Positions 48,823 through 59,559 of a stretch of DNA of 64,000 nucleotides are shown here, one piece after another. The position numbers and the translations under genes are program-made. Each line of letters begins with the position of its first letter. The first letter of the stretch is position 1. Under the pieces are notes generated by a model, which was given only the letters and a program-made list of their open reading frames with translations, was not told where the DNA came from and made no database searches. Origin of the DNA: Hypholoma sublateritium FD-334 SS-4 (lineage: Eukaryota > Basidiomycota > Agaricomycetes > Agaricales > Strophariaceae); the NCBI GenBank assembly GCA_000827495.1, contig KN817603.1, positions 62,001 to 126,000 on the forward strand, given 5' to 3'.

Positions 48823-50398
48823 ATGTTTTCGATCGCACCTTCGCTTTTTGTGAGTTGTTTATCTGCCACATGAACAAATCCACACCTGCGGGACGCCAGA
48901 GCAGCAGAGTCAAGTCTCGACAGTGTCACGGTTTTCTAATCTGTTGGGACCGCTGCTTCATCTCGACTACGACAAGGAGTTTCAAATACTAAATCCCATG
49001 CACAGGTTACAGCAACGTTACTTTTGCTATTGAAATCTGCCAGCGCACTTCCTCGACCTGATACTCTGAACCTTGAATCGACCGAACTTGTCGGTCGAGC
49101 GGCTTCTGCAATACGGTGTTCCATGCTAGACCTTGATGACGCTCAATCTCGTAAGCATACATACTCTGTCAAACTGCCTGATGTTTTACTCGTTATCTTT
49201 TCCTCAGTTCCCGGATGGCCGAAGCTAGAACAGTATGCTCGCAAGATGTGGGGTAACGGGGATTGGACGATCTCTATTAACCCTCCCGGTGTAAGTAAAC
49301 TTACTATGGTAACAGCGAAGAAATCGATTGATGATTTGTGCTGGCCTAGTACAAGGACAAGCCTGCAACGATGTGTATTGCCGAGCGTGCTGCAGTAGTC
49401 AATGCAACTGGTGAGTAAGTTTTCGCCGACATTGAGCCAACAATGTATCTCACATATAGCCCCAGGGAGTCCAAATTGCACTGAGACCAGAGTGGACATC
49501 CAACCAAAGACGAAGGACTCGAGCACCATACCAGTCGATGAAGGATTTACAAATAAAGGCAATTGGAATATTACCAGTATGTTCTTCGCCATTCGACATG
49601 TACCTCTGCTTGACTACACGTTGTAAATCTAGATGTCACTACTGCTGCCCATGCTGAATTTTTCCAAGCTATGTTTCAACTGCCCAATATTACTCAAGTC
49701 CGCTTGGGTGCAATGAAGGGAGTCGGCGCGTTCATTAATGCTCCGGATAATAGGTCGCTTCTCCTCCGGAAGGTATCATATCAATTTGCTAAATTTTCCA
49801 ATATTATTTAGCTTCGTTACTACCGCGACCAACGTGACGATTCGTAATGTTGAAATAACGCCAGTCCCCGACAAGCACTGTATTGGAACGGTATCTACAT
49901 ATTCTTCACCTGATATTGCGCGGAACTGATATGTACTTCCATTTGCCATTTCTTTGTCATGTGCAGGTTCTCAATCAACAATGTATAACTCCTGCCCAGG
50001 GAAGGATTCAACTGGTCGCTTCTGGCTACATCTGGTTCAACTACAAGACAAAGGTTTGTTCGAAATTATTTCAATAGTTTTCTTCTTTCTGCTGACTTTC
50101 ATCCTGATGTAGAGAGCGCCCTTGGCTCTGCCTAAAGGAGGGAAACACTCCAGATGTACGAACGATTTGCCTCGAACTTCTTGTCTGTTTCGCTGATTAT
50201 GTTTTACCAGACACTGTCAAGATTGAGGATGTTTTGAATACAACGGAGCGTTCGGCGTGGATTGAATTTAAGGGCTACATGAATACATCCATGCGATACG
50301 ATTATTTCGATGAATGTGAGTAGTTATGTGAACTCCTCCAAGTCTATATTCCTGAAGTAACCTGCCAACAAGGTCGCTGGAATTTCAAGTTGCAGTAG
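48823..50398 (+). CDS. Secreted six-cysteine glycoprotein of unknown family (11 exons)
   Basis: Exons: 48823-48849, 49006-49150, 49208-49290, 49350-49410, 49466-49576, 49633-49753, 49812-49890, 49967-50053, 50113-50155, 50211-50315, 50373-50398, joining in frame to 295 residues. No single open frame shows it; the gene appears only after splicing. The first two exons make a classic signal peptide (MFSIAPSLFVTATLLLLL, then KSASALP). The mature part has six cysteines (in AIRCSM, TMCIAE, SPNCTE, KHCIGT, NQQCIT, DECRW), enough for three disulfides, and about eight N-glycosylation sequons (NAT, NCT, NIT, NVT, NTT, NTS). It ends WIEFKGYMNTSMRYDYFDEC-RW. I do not recognise the family. Candidate roles such as cell-wall or effector-like secreted protein are only inference. 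Confidence 0.7.
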
Positions 50399-50568
50399 TT
50401 ATATTTCGCAGAGCTCGACAGTGGCCGCCATGTGTACGTAATTGCCGTAGTACTAGGTGCACTAGAAACAGTTGGATATACTTTTTCTGGATCATCATCA
50501 GTCTGCAAGTATTGAAAGTCATTTCACAGATCGCCCATTTCCTTTTACTCCCTGTGTGTCACTTCTCC

Positions 50569-50595
50569 GGGCGGCGGGCGGCGGGCGGCGGCGGG
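50569..50595 (+). other. Potential G-quadruplex motif
   Basis: Four GGG runs (50569-50571, 50576-50578, 50583-50585, 50593-50595) with loops of 4, 4 and 7 nt meet the usual G3+N1-7 definition. It lies about 355 bp upstream of the CDC37 start codon. Confidence 0.6.
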
Positions 50596-50850
50596 AGCAC
50601 TCGAGCACGCGACTTTTTTCTCATGATAGATCTTGCTGGTGGGCCTTGAAGTGCGCATCCCCAACGAGCTATCGGGGCCTGCCCAAAAACCAGAGTTACT
50701 TATGTTTTGCTTGCCATAACTTGTGCATATATATCTGTACATAGATCTAGCGGAAGAAAGACTCATAAGCCAGTGCCTTCTCAGCAATTTCTAATGTAAT
50801 TGCAATGCAGAGTGAGATGCAAGTAACGCTCTAATCGGTTTCCCCATCTA

Positions 50851-50863
50851 TTCCAGAAGCTTC
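50851..50863 (+). promoter_or_regulatory. Heat-shock element upstream of CDC37
   Basis: TTCcaGAAgcTTC is a perfect three-unit heat-shock element, 87 bp upstream of the CDC37 ATG at 50950. Hsf1 binds such trimers, and Hsp90-system genes are known Hsf1 targets, so position and identity agree well. Confidence 0.7.
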
Positions 50864-50949
50864 GATCTTTTCAAGCGCCACCGTTCTTAAATTCAACGTT
50901 CAGTCCCATCTTCCATCCCCACTTTCTAACCTGCGCTAAGCATATCAGC

Positions 50950-52641
50950 ATGCCACTGAACTATTCCAAATGGGATCAGCTAGAGGTTAGTGGCCGCACA
51001 ATTCTCTTTGTACACTACCATCTCAGGCGCTTGTTTCCGCGATCCAGTTGTCCGACGATTCTGACATTGAGGGTCACCCCAATGTCGACAAGAAGTCCTT
51101 GATTCGGTCAGCGATCTACACATTACGACGATGTCCACACATTGACTACTGTTATTCAGATGGAAACAGCGCGATATTCATGAAAAGCGAGAACTGCGCA
51201 AGCACAAAATCAAGACTCTGGAAGCGCAAATCGCTTGCAACGAAGTCCTCTTACCTCGTATCAAGAACATCCACGCTGATCTCAGCAGTTCATCCTCGTC
51301 AGCGCCTGCTCCAGTCTACTTCAACACTTTGGTGTCGCGCCTTCAGACGAACCCATCCCCCGATTGCCCTCCAGGAAATGACCCCACCAAGTTGGAACAA
51401 ACTTACGATGGGATGCTCTTTAGCCTTCTCAAGATGGTGGGTGAGAAGGCAATGGAAAGGGTGAAGGACTCGGGGACATCGGAAGCTGATAAGGACGCGA
51501 AACTCACAAAAGAACTCGTCGCGGAGATGGAGGTTCATGTGAAGCACCTTGGCGAGACGATCGAGAAGGATAAAGAAGAGCTCGAGACCGAAGAGGCGGA
51601 GCAGAAGAAACACATAACCATGGACGACCTGCATGAGGGATTCGAAAGTCATGTACGTTTCATAAATCTGTGCCCATGCATACTCTCACTGTTCCTTCAA
51701 CTTAGTATGTGCCGCCCACACCTGCGCCTCCGCCCGTACCTGTCACAGCCGTCAAAGGCGGTAAAGGAAAAGAGAAGGCCAAGGCTACCACGATCGAGGT
51801 CCTGAACCCCAAAGCATTAGAAGCATCTGCCCCCGCAGTTCCAGACATAGACGCTGAGGAAGATGAGGAAGATGGACTCCCCGAACTCACGCCTTCGTTG
51901 GAAGCTTTCTCCAAGATCACGCTGTGGAACTACGAACAATCTTTCCAATTCATCCAAAGCCACCGCGACGTCTACGTACCTGGTGCCTCTGACGCCCTGC
52001 TCGTTGCTGGATTCAGAGCACAAGGTGAGGGGAAGTCGAAATACGCAAAGCAATGTGTGCACCAGAGCCTTCTCATCCAATACTGTGAAAAACTGGGACG
52101 TGACGGTGTCGGCATCTTCTTCAAGAAGTGCGTATGTTCCTCTTTTCTACGTCTCCCAACACTCATGCATTTTACGCTATCATATAGAATGGTATCCGGC
52201 GACAAGCGCGCTCTCAAAGTGTTCGTTGACGATGTCGAGAGCACCTACGAACATCTTGTCAATCGCGTTAAGATCAATAAGGAAGAAGCCCAGAATGAGA
52301 GCCGCGAGCAAATCCAGCTAGTCCCAGAAAACCCAGATCAGATAATCTCGTTCAACGTCCCCGATGGCCCTCCTCCTGAGAACCTTGTCCTTGAGGGTCC
52401 CGGCACCGAGGGACTGGATATCGAGGAAGTGCGCAAGGCATTGCAATTCCGCTGGGACGTATACCAAGGCTTCACGCCCGATCTGCAAGAAGCGCTCAAA
52501 TCTGGAGGATTGGACGGGGTGAACAATGTTTTGGGCGATCTAGATGTTGCTGAAGCGGAGGCCATAGTGAATAGTCTAGATGTTGCTGGCATCTTAAACT
52601 TCGCAGAGGGCGGTGTCCGAGACCAAACAGGTGCAGACTAG
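50950..52641 (+). CDS. CDC37: Hsp90 co-chaperone Cdc37
   Basis: Five exons, 50950-50985, 51027-51106, 51160-51652, 51706-52127 and 52188-52641, give 494 residues. The N-terminus MPLNYSKWDQLE and the kinase-client-binding segment, including DDSDIEGHPNVD and SLIRWKQRDIHEKRE, are hallmarks of Cdc37; the HPNVD motif is near invariant. A long coiled coil follows (about 45-190). The Hsp90-binding middle domain contains SFQFIQSHRDVYVPGASDAL and KQCVHQSLLIQYCEKLGRDGV, and a C-terminal domain ends in FAEGGVRDQTGAD. Cdc37 delivers kinases to Hsp90 in the cytosol. A Pro/Lys-rich linker with an acidic run (DAEEDEEDG) separates the N-terminal and middle domains. It is tail to tail with ATG7. A heat-shock element lies just upstream. 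Confidence 0.95.
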
Positions 52642-53132
52642 GGTAATTGCGAGAGAAATTCTTTGTCTATCTCTGTAATAGGTGTTGTATTTGATCCCAC
52701 CAGTATATATGTAGAAAAATCGAGATGTTCGCCACAGTTGAAAGATTTCAGCCAAAGCCAGGGTTAAGCGCGACGCCGTCATTGGGCGCTGCTTAGGCGC
52801 TCGTTACAGCGAGCGGCTTGCGAACGGCAATCAAATTTGGCTTCCGAATTCTCAAATAGGGAAACCGAAATATAGCAGCATGCTCTTATCCGATCAATTC
52901 ATAGATTTTGAAAGGACGTCTTATGATTTACAAGTTTTTTTTTTTTTGTTTTTTTTTATTCATCGTTTATACTCTAATACGGTGGCGAACCATATGGTGG
53001 AGTGTATTTACAAGAATATCAATGATGTTACATACTACAATTATTCTTCATCGGTCCCAAGGCCTGAGGTATCACTGGTATCATTGCACATAAAACCTTC
53101 GTGCGGTATAAGCGTCGTTTACGGCCAAATCG
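52642..53132. other. Intergenic between converging CDC37 and ATG7
   Basis: About 490 bp with a long poly-T run near 52932-52958. It holds the two 3' UTRs; no gene. Confidence 0.65.
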
Positions 53133-55800
53133 TTAAAAGTCGTCTTCTTCTTCATGCCAGTCGATGTCGTTGATAGCACTCTCACCCTCCTCGAATAGCT
53201 TGTCCAAACCTGTCAGTGTTTCGAGATATTTGATGTCGTTGAACGCCTGCAGCAGCATGGGGAAGCCATCCTTCTCATACGCTTGAAGAACCTGCGGTGA
53301 CGGTGCGAATATGTCAGAATTTGTGAATTAAAAGAAATGAAAGATAACACATACTATCTCACTGCAGCCTGTGCACCTATCATACGCTGCGCCTACAAGT
53401 GGCATCGTTTTGAATTGCCCCAAGAACCCACGCAGCTGATGTGGCACCAGTCCGAGTACGCTACTCAGACCCTCCTCCTCATTTGCTTCAACGCTGGCAT
53501 TTGTATTCGGGGGAGGGGCAGGCGCGTGGTTTCTTCCGTTAAAAGTGAGAAGATCAGAAACTACATTGTAGGTGATACAAGAATTACAGCATGCACACAC
53601 CTATCAGGATGTTGCAAGAGCGACGCAAGGAGCTCTACAGCTGTCGCAGCCGCGATCGGTGCAATTCCGGGTCTCGTCACGGTGCACATCTGGTCCAGCG
53701 TACGATCTGTCAGGGACTGTGAAAAGGCATTAGAACAAGTTCGGAGATGTTTGTCTATGGAAGGGGCGAACGTCTGCAGGGGCAACGATGTCGTTGCAGT
53801 AATAGCATCCCAACTTCTGGTGCGGCTTCCCATTCGCGCCAGTCGATAACGAGGACACGCGGGCACCATGGCGCATTACCAGATACGAATCGAATCCTAA
53901 GGCTGCATTGAGTACGATCTACGGCAATCGCATTCAAATCAACATTCAGTTAACATATATGCCTTGTGATTTTGTGGTAAACAGTACCTTGCCCTTTGCA
54001 GCCCCGATCACAGTAGGCAGCCATCTGCTCTCTCGCGAGTCCATCAGCAAGAATACTGCATCGTGTTCTTCAATAAGGCTTTCTAGTTTTTCGACGTCAG
54101 CCTTCGCCTGGGAAATCGAGCTAGCATTAGGAGGTATAGGATGACCGGGCATAGGGATCGAAAGAGTGTGGCCCGTCGCATTCTGCACAAACAACAGTTC
54201 ATTATAAAACACAAGCTCGATATTGCCTGTCTGACTCACAATTCCAGGGAAGATCTTCTTCAAACTGGCTGCAGCACATTCTGCCTTGGGTTTGCCACCA
54301 TCGAGGCAGTCGGCGAATTCAAACAGTGGTTGCCGAACAGGATTTGAAAACGATACTTTCCCAGAGTCTACGAAGGTGATTGTTCGTACGCCCCATCCCT
54401 GAAGTTTCGGGAAGTCAGTTGAGTCAATTAACGGAAAGCAGGGCGAAAGGGGTGCACCATCAAGGCTCGCGCGACGTAGCAGCCCAGGGTACCGGCTCCC
54501 AATAGAAGGCATCGAGTGGAAGATATCCTGTCCAAATCGAGGGCAGGGAGAATTCTCCACCTCATTAATTTCAAATTTAAATCTACAGCCTGAGCAGCTA
54601 ATCTTTTGTTTCAATCAGCTCTGACTGCATGAGCAAAATGATGTATGATGGGTAAGTTACCTGGTTGGGTCCATCATGGGCGCTAAATCGGCTACGCGTG
54701 GCCCGAGCTTTCCTTGCGGATTCTTCTCCCAGCCCACAGCAGAGGGCCGGGGAGAGCTGGAGTCCACAATTGTAGGTTCAGTTGATGCCACCGACAAAGT
54801 GCCGAGCTGGCTCTTCCAGGGGATGTTGGGGGAAGGTGGAGCTTCGGTATCGCGCCATCTCAAAATACGCAGCTTCGATGTGGATTCTGGGTATAGAGCG
54901 CGTAGATACGTGAGGAGATTGCGAAGGGGCCATCCAGGATTGGATGGATCCGAAGATGGATCGAGGAACGCGATTATTTGATTCTCTGAGGCCGTCGACG
55001 CGTAGAATGTTTCGTAGGATTCCACAGGAGCAATAGACACACCGCCCGAGGGTTCCTTCCGGACAAGGAAATAAGGAAACGCCGTTGACTGACTGGTCAG
55101 TTGCACGTGGATAGCGGAGAGCTGGTGGTGGGTCAGATATAAGATATCCACGTCAAGAAAGATTTGTGGCCCACCGCGTCCACTCCAAGTTCTTCCTCAG
55201 CACTGTGCCAGCCCCGATCGTGTATCTCCCAGGCAGGCTTGGACACAAATGCAGGGAAAGCGAACCAGTAATAGTATTTGTATTTCTTCAAGTCCGCGAA
55301 GGTGATCAGAAGGAATCGGTTTAGCTGGGTAGTATCACGCGTTTTTAGGATGGTATCCCAGACCTATCTCAAAGGTTAGCAGATGAACTTTGATCCACGG
55401 TGATATGCATACGATCTGAGCTTCACTGTTGAATATAGCTGTCTTGTCTGCGGCTTTGAATTCTTCGATGGTGTTAAAGTTTTTGAGTGTCCCAGCGACA
55501 GACACCGATCCGTGCGGAGCACTGAAGAATACTGTGAGTCCATAGCTTCGTCGACTGACGATGTCGAAATACTCGCCTATAGTCGCTATCGAATGACTCA
55601 GAGCCCACAGTGATATTGCACGGCAGGGATATCTCTTGGCCAGATTCTCTATCCTTCACACTTCTACCCGCTGCATACGAACCAGATATGGGGACAGAGG
55701 CGTCAGAAAGCTTTAGCACATCTATTTTGAGGTCCGTGAGCTTGTGCCACAGTGCAGGTTGGACCAAAGAGGAGAGAGGGGCAAATTGAACAATCGGCAT
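53133..55800 (-). CDS. ATG7: Autophagy E1-like activating enzyme Atg7
   Basis: Eleven exons on the minus strand: 55800-55577, 55521-55413, 55363-55175, 55121-54661, 54602-54458, 54398-54240, 54182-53988, 53918-53772, 53716-53601, 53532-53355, 53291-53133, giving 693 residues. The N-terminal half has [20 protein letters not shown] and a [20 protein letters not shown] block typical of Atg7. The E1 domain shows ATP-binding LLGAGTLGC (361-369), [17 protein letters not shown], zinc-binding CYYCND, and the catalytic cysteine Cys554 in [14 protein letters not shown] second Cys pair is CTGCSE, and the acidic C-terminus HEEEDDF ends the protein. Atg7 activates Atg8 and Atg12 for autophagy. Intron 1 has a GC-AG border (GCGAGT), and the intron between exons 6 and 7 (57 nt) has no in-frame stop. 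Confidence 0.95.
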
Positions 55801-56222
55801 CGTTGAAGGTCAACGATGCGATGATTGTCGTGGAGTTATTGGTTCTAAGATCAGATAATCTGAGATTTGTATGGAAGGATCGACCGTGTATGCCGTGTGT
55901 TGCAGAAAGAGACAGAGGTACAAGAGAGCTCAGAGGTATGTAGTTAAGATGCGCAGCCCGCTAGATTGCTAGATTGGGATCGGAGTCCTAGTAGTTTATC
56001 TTATCTTAGATCATCATTCACTCACGCCCAGCCAGCGAAACACGCGTCCCCGCATTCTTGAGTTCGATTACTTAAGTACTTGGTCCGTACCGTGACCAAG
56101 TTTGTACTCTTTCTCAGCAGCCTTTTTTGTCAGTCATGTGAAAACTTGGGAGATGCTTCTGCATTAGTTTATTCGACATCTTGATAACTCAAGAAACATG
56201 CAATAACCGCAATATACTTATC
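55801..56222. other. Divergent intergenic region between ATG7 and family member 1
   Basis: About 420 bp between divergent start codons; shared promoter region. Nothing else is seen. Confidence 0.6.
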
Positions 56223-57231
56223 ATGACGAAGAGGCGACTCGGACCCAAAAATCGCCCTAAGGGCTCAGCGCCACCAAACCCTAGGCCACCAATTCGCACG
56301 ACACATAGTTTAATCGCAACATTAGGGACCGTTCGCGATCCGCAGAACTCCTGCGTTTTCTTCGTCACAGTGCCTACAGAAATACGCAGTATCATATTCT
56401 CCCTCGCGCTTTACGGCTACGACGACAAATCCCGCCCATATCCAAGCAATACATACTACGCGAGGCCTGGGTATCGCTTCCGTCGACGCATCGACACAGC
56501 ACTGCTGGCGACCTGCCGGAGAATTTACGTCGAAACGCATGATCTGCCCATTTCGCAGAACGAGCACATATTTTGGTGCGGTTCTCAGTGGCGATGCCCT
56601 ACTCGAACCTTTCGCGACCAACCTGCCGGATACCTCAGACGACTCACGGAAGAGCAAAAGGCGGCGCTAGCACAGGTCCACTTTTTTACCCCGCTCATAT
56701 GGCTAGATAACGTTCTGCCGAAGGTCTGTAAGCTTCCAGGTATGCGACCTAAGCACATACAGATCACATTTCGACACACCGATTGGCAACATTGGGACGA
56801 AAATGCCCCACTCGTCATGACCTCTAATTGGGGAGACAGCCTGAAATTTCTCTATGGATTGAGAACACTGGAGGTCGAGCTTGAGGCCCTAGAGCGTGAT
56901 GAAGCCCAAGTATGGATCCCAGATCTCCTGTGAAATGTGGGCGTTAACAAGTTTGTTCGCTTATCAGGTTGAAAATATTGCTGAAGGCATGCTACAATGG
57001 AGCTTTCCTATTGCTGAATCTCGGATTCTCACCGCGGATGGGAATCCTATTGTATCAGAGCGGTATTTGGGACAATCAGAGTTTCCGTCGCGAATGCTAG
57101 GTTATTCTATCTGTTATTCAACGGCTAATAATGGTTGGGTCGATGTTCGTCTCACAAGGAAGCCACCGCGACCCAGTAAATTGACATACGTTGTCATAAC
57201 CATTCGATGGACCGCGAAGAAACTAGAGTAG
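56223..57231 (+). CDS. Unrecognised family, member 1 (intact)
   Basis: Two exons, 56223-56909 and 56968-57231, give 316 residues. After a basic N-terminus (MTKRRLGPKNRPKGS), the shared core starts SLIATLGTVRDP and has VPTEIRSIIFSLALYGYDD, RRIDTALLATCRRIYVETHD and LPISQNEHIFW. This resembles the start of fungal F-box-like/DUF7730-type proteins, in which 'P.EIR..I...' is followed by 'LL.TCR.IY.E'. The second half has ITFRHTDWQHWDENAPL, a predicted beta-rich segment. The product and partner are unknown. It is the first of a local family of three (see 57370-58389 and 61758-62760) sharing one intron at the same position. Confidence 0.75.
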
Positions 57232-57369
57232 AAACAAAAGAAGTATGCGAAGTCGAATAAGTATTTTCGGTGTAGTAATTATTTGTGTGCTCAATATTAT
57301 TTTCTTCTCTGCCAGTCAGCGCTCAGCACTCGTCACAGTACTTCTGACACATTCATCGCAGTCTCGACC

Positions 57370-58389
57370 ATGATAGGAGGACTGGAGGCCGCTTTATATG
57401 GAGTGGGCGGTTGAGGACTTGCACTGGTCAGGCTGCTGCTGCTCCTGCCTTGCGACCGCTACCAAAATCAAGCAGGCGTAGTTTAATAGCTACGTTGAAG
57501 GGTCCCAGCGATCCCCAGCGCGCCTGCCTTTTTTTCGCCACTGTGCCCGCAGAAATTCGCAACAGGATATTCTCCCTCGCGCTTCAAGGCTACGACGATA
57601 AATCACGTCCATATCCAACCGAATCACACTATTCGAGACCTGGATACCGGTTCTATCGACGCATCGACACAGCACTATTAGCAACATGTAGACGAATCTA
57701 TGACGAAACACACGATTTGCCCATTTCGCAGAACGAACATGTTTTTTGGTGTGCCCGAGGCCCATCTTGGCCCTTTTCTGGCGATCCTGCAGGATATTTC
57801 GACCAGTTTACAGAGGAACAAAAGGCAGCGCTGGTGCAGATCCACTTTTTCACTCAGCTGTATTGGTTGGAGTGCGAATTTTGGAAGTCTGCAAGTTCCC
57901 AAGCATACGAACAGAATATATCAAGATCACTGTTCGGCATGGTGATTGGTGGAACTGGGAGAGTAATAAACCATTATCCATGAAATCACACTGGGTGGAC
58001 AACTTGAAATTCGTCAAGGGGCTGGAATCCCTTGGAGCTGAACTTGAGACCATGCAGCGGGATAAAGCCCCAGGTAAGATTTTTAAATTCCAAAGAAGCG
58101 CGGACACTAAGTCGGATATGATGATATATAGATGGACACTGTTACCGAGAATATGTTACAGTGGCGAATCCCTCTTGCAGGCCAGGTTCTTACTACAGCA
58201 GGGAGCCCCATTACGTCTGGGCAACATCGGGGACCATCGAGATTTCAGGATGGCCATTTCCAATACTCCTCCACCAAGGACCGTTGGGTCTACAACTCCA
58301 CTTTGAGCAAACAGCCGAAGCTCACTAACTTGCCATATGTCACGTCAACTCTTTTATGGACCTCGAAGGCTAAGATAGAGACCGAGTGA
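57370..58389 (+). pseudogene. Family member 2, frameshifted pseudogene
   Basis: Homologous to the genes at 56223 and 61758 over its whole length: SLIATLKGPSDPQ, VPAEIRNRIFSLALQGYDD, LPISQNEHVFW, then EYIKITVRHGDWWNWESN in a different frame. Three lesions are visible. The only ATG in the right place (57370) is out of frame with the core, and no in-frame ATG replaces it. A base is missing between 57887 and 57888 (AAG-TCTGC where members 1 and 3 have an extra base), shifting the frame after LYWLECEFWK. The donor at about 58073 leaves one extra base relative to exon 2 (58132-58389). Exon 2 itself is intact. Sequencing error could explain one lesion, not three. Confidence 0.75.
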
Positions 58390-58688
58390 ACCACACCGTC
58401 GAACTGCAATATCAATTGGTAAGTACCAGTTGTGTAGTAAATTTTCGCATCCGTATCTCGTGTAGTACATAGTCGGTACCTTGTACTCTGATTATTTTAT
58501 ATACGGTATGTTCCTATGCCATCGTTATCTGACAATATTTCATTAAGTTAGAGTACATCCGAGTCCATTGTATAAGTGCTCACGGTACTTCAAATGGGGA
58601 CAATTTACAAAAAATCCCACCCAGTGTTCAGGTTCTCGTGACCGCCGACAGCCATCCCTGACACTGACAGCACCAACCCAGTAGCACG
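58390..58688. other. Short intergenic between pseudogene and ABM-like gene C
   Basis: About 300 bp; promoter of the ABM-like gene C. Nothing else is seen. Confidence 0.55.
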
Positions 58689-59449
58689 ATGCCTATGGTG
58701 GAGTTTGTGTGGTGGCCGGCAACACACGAGTTTCTGAATGATATCGACGCTGTGATCAGGCCAACCGTCGCTCATATCTCGTCCGCGAACGGCTGTTTAG
58801 GGTACGTCTTTGTTTGCCTCAAAATCATAGAGCATAGCGCAGCCTGAGACTAATTTCTGCAGGATTTATCACGGGCTTCAGGAAGAAGACAAAGCCAAGT
58901 TCTGGATGGTCGTTGGTACTGCTAAGTCCATCATGAGTCGCCGCTCCCGCTCTAGCTGACGGGTCGTTCCCTCGAATGCAGTCTGGGAGAGCCACGCACA
59001 CCATCAAGCCATGATGAACAGCGCAGATTACCCGCTGATGGTTGGGCGGCTGAAGCCTTATTTCAGCGGGGAGCTGAAGATGAACCATGTTGAGTTTGAT
59101 AAGGACACTGCGGGTTCATTTAGCGCGCCGGTTACGACCATTTATTTTGTGCAAAGCAAGGCAGGTTTCGCTGCACAAGATAGTTTGGCCCATGGGTTGG
59201 AGAAGTTAAGCAAGCGCACCAGTACGACTTGGGGTGCCACGCAAGAGGATGCAGAGATGTCAATTGTTATAGAGGGCCAGGCAGTCGGCGAGGTGAGGCG
59301 ATTATTGAAACATACTTGGAATCTAATAAGACACATAACAGGTGAACGCAGGAGGCTCGGAGCTGTATGATGGCATTTTTGAGGAGTTGCAGAAGCATGC
59401 GAATATTGAAGTGCTTCACACGAAGTTGAAACTTGTATTTGGAGCGTAA
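58689..59449 (+). CDS. ABM-like dimeric alpha/beta-barrel protein, paralog C
   Basis: Four exons, 58689-58801, 58863-58915, 58982-59292, 59342-59449, give 194 residues. It begins MPMVEFVWWPATHEFLNDID and continues GIYHGLQEEDKAKFWMVV, VWESHAHHQAMMNSADYP, ELKMNHVEFDKD and a second half with IYFVQSKAGFAAQ. Exon 1 is 113 nt and exon 2 is 53 nt, as in paralog B (21081-21868), and the KMNHVEF motif is shared. WESHAHHQAMM is the classic ABM/dimeric-barrel helix, so this copy anchors the fold assignment for all three. It lies about 37 kb from the other two copies, on the opposite strand. Function is unknown. Confidence 0.83.
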
Positions 59450-59559
59450 TAGCCATAAAAAGATAGTTGTCTGCTGGTTACACAGGTCTATAAAGGCAAA
59501 GAATAGATGATGTGCAATACGGCCACGGCAAGGAACGCAATAGTACTCGCTGGAGTGCA

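Larger units (their letters stand above)
50399..50949. other. Intergenic: secreted-protein 3' flank and CDC37 promoter
   Basis: About 550 bp. It contains a G-rich quadruplex-type motif and a heat-shock element, both listed separately; no gene. Confidence 0.65.
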
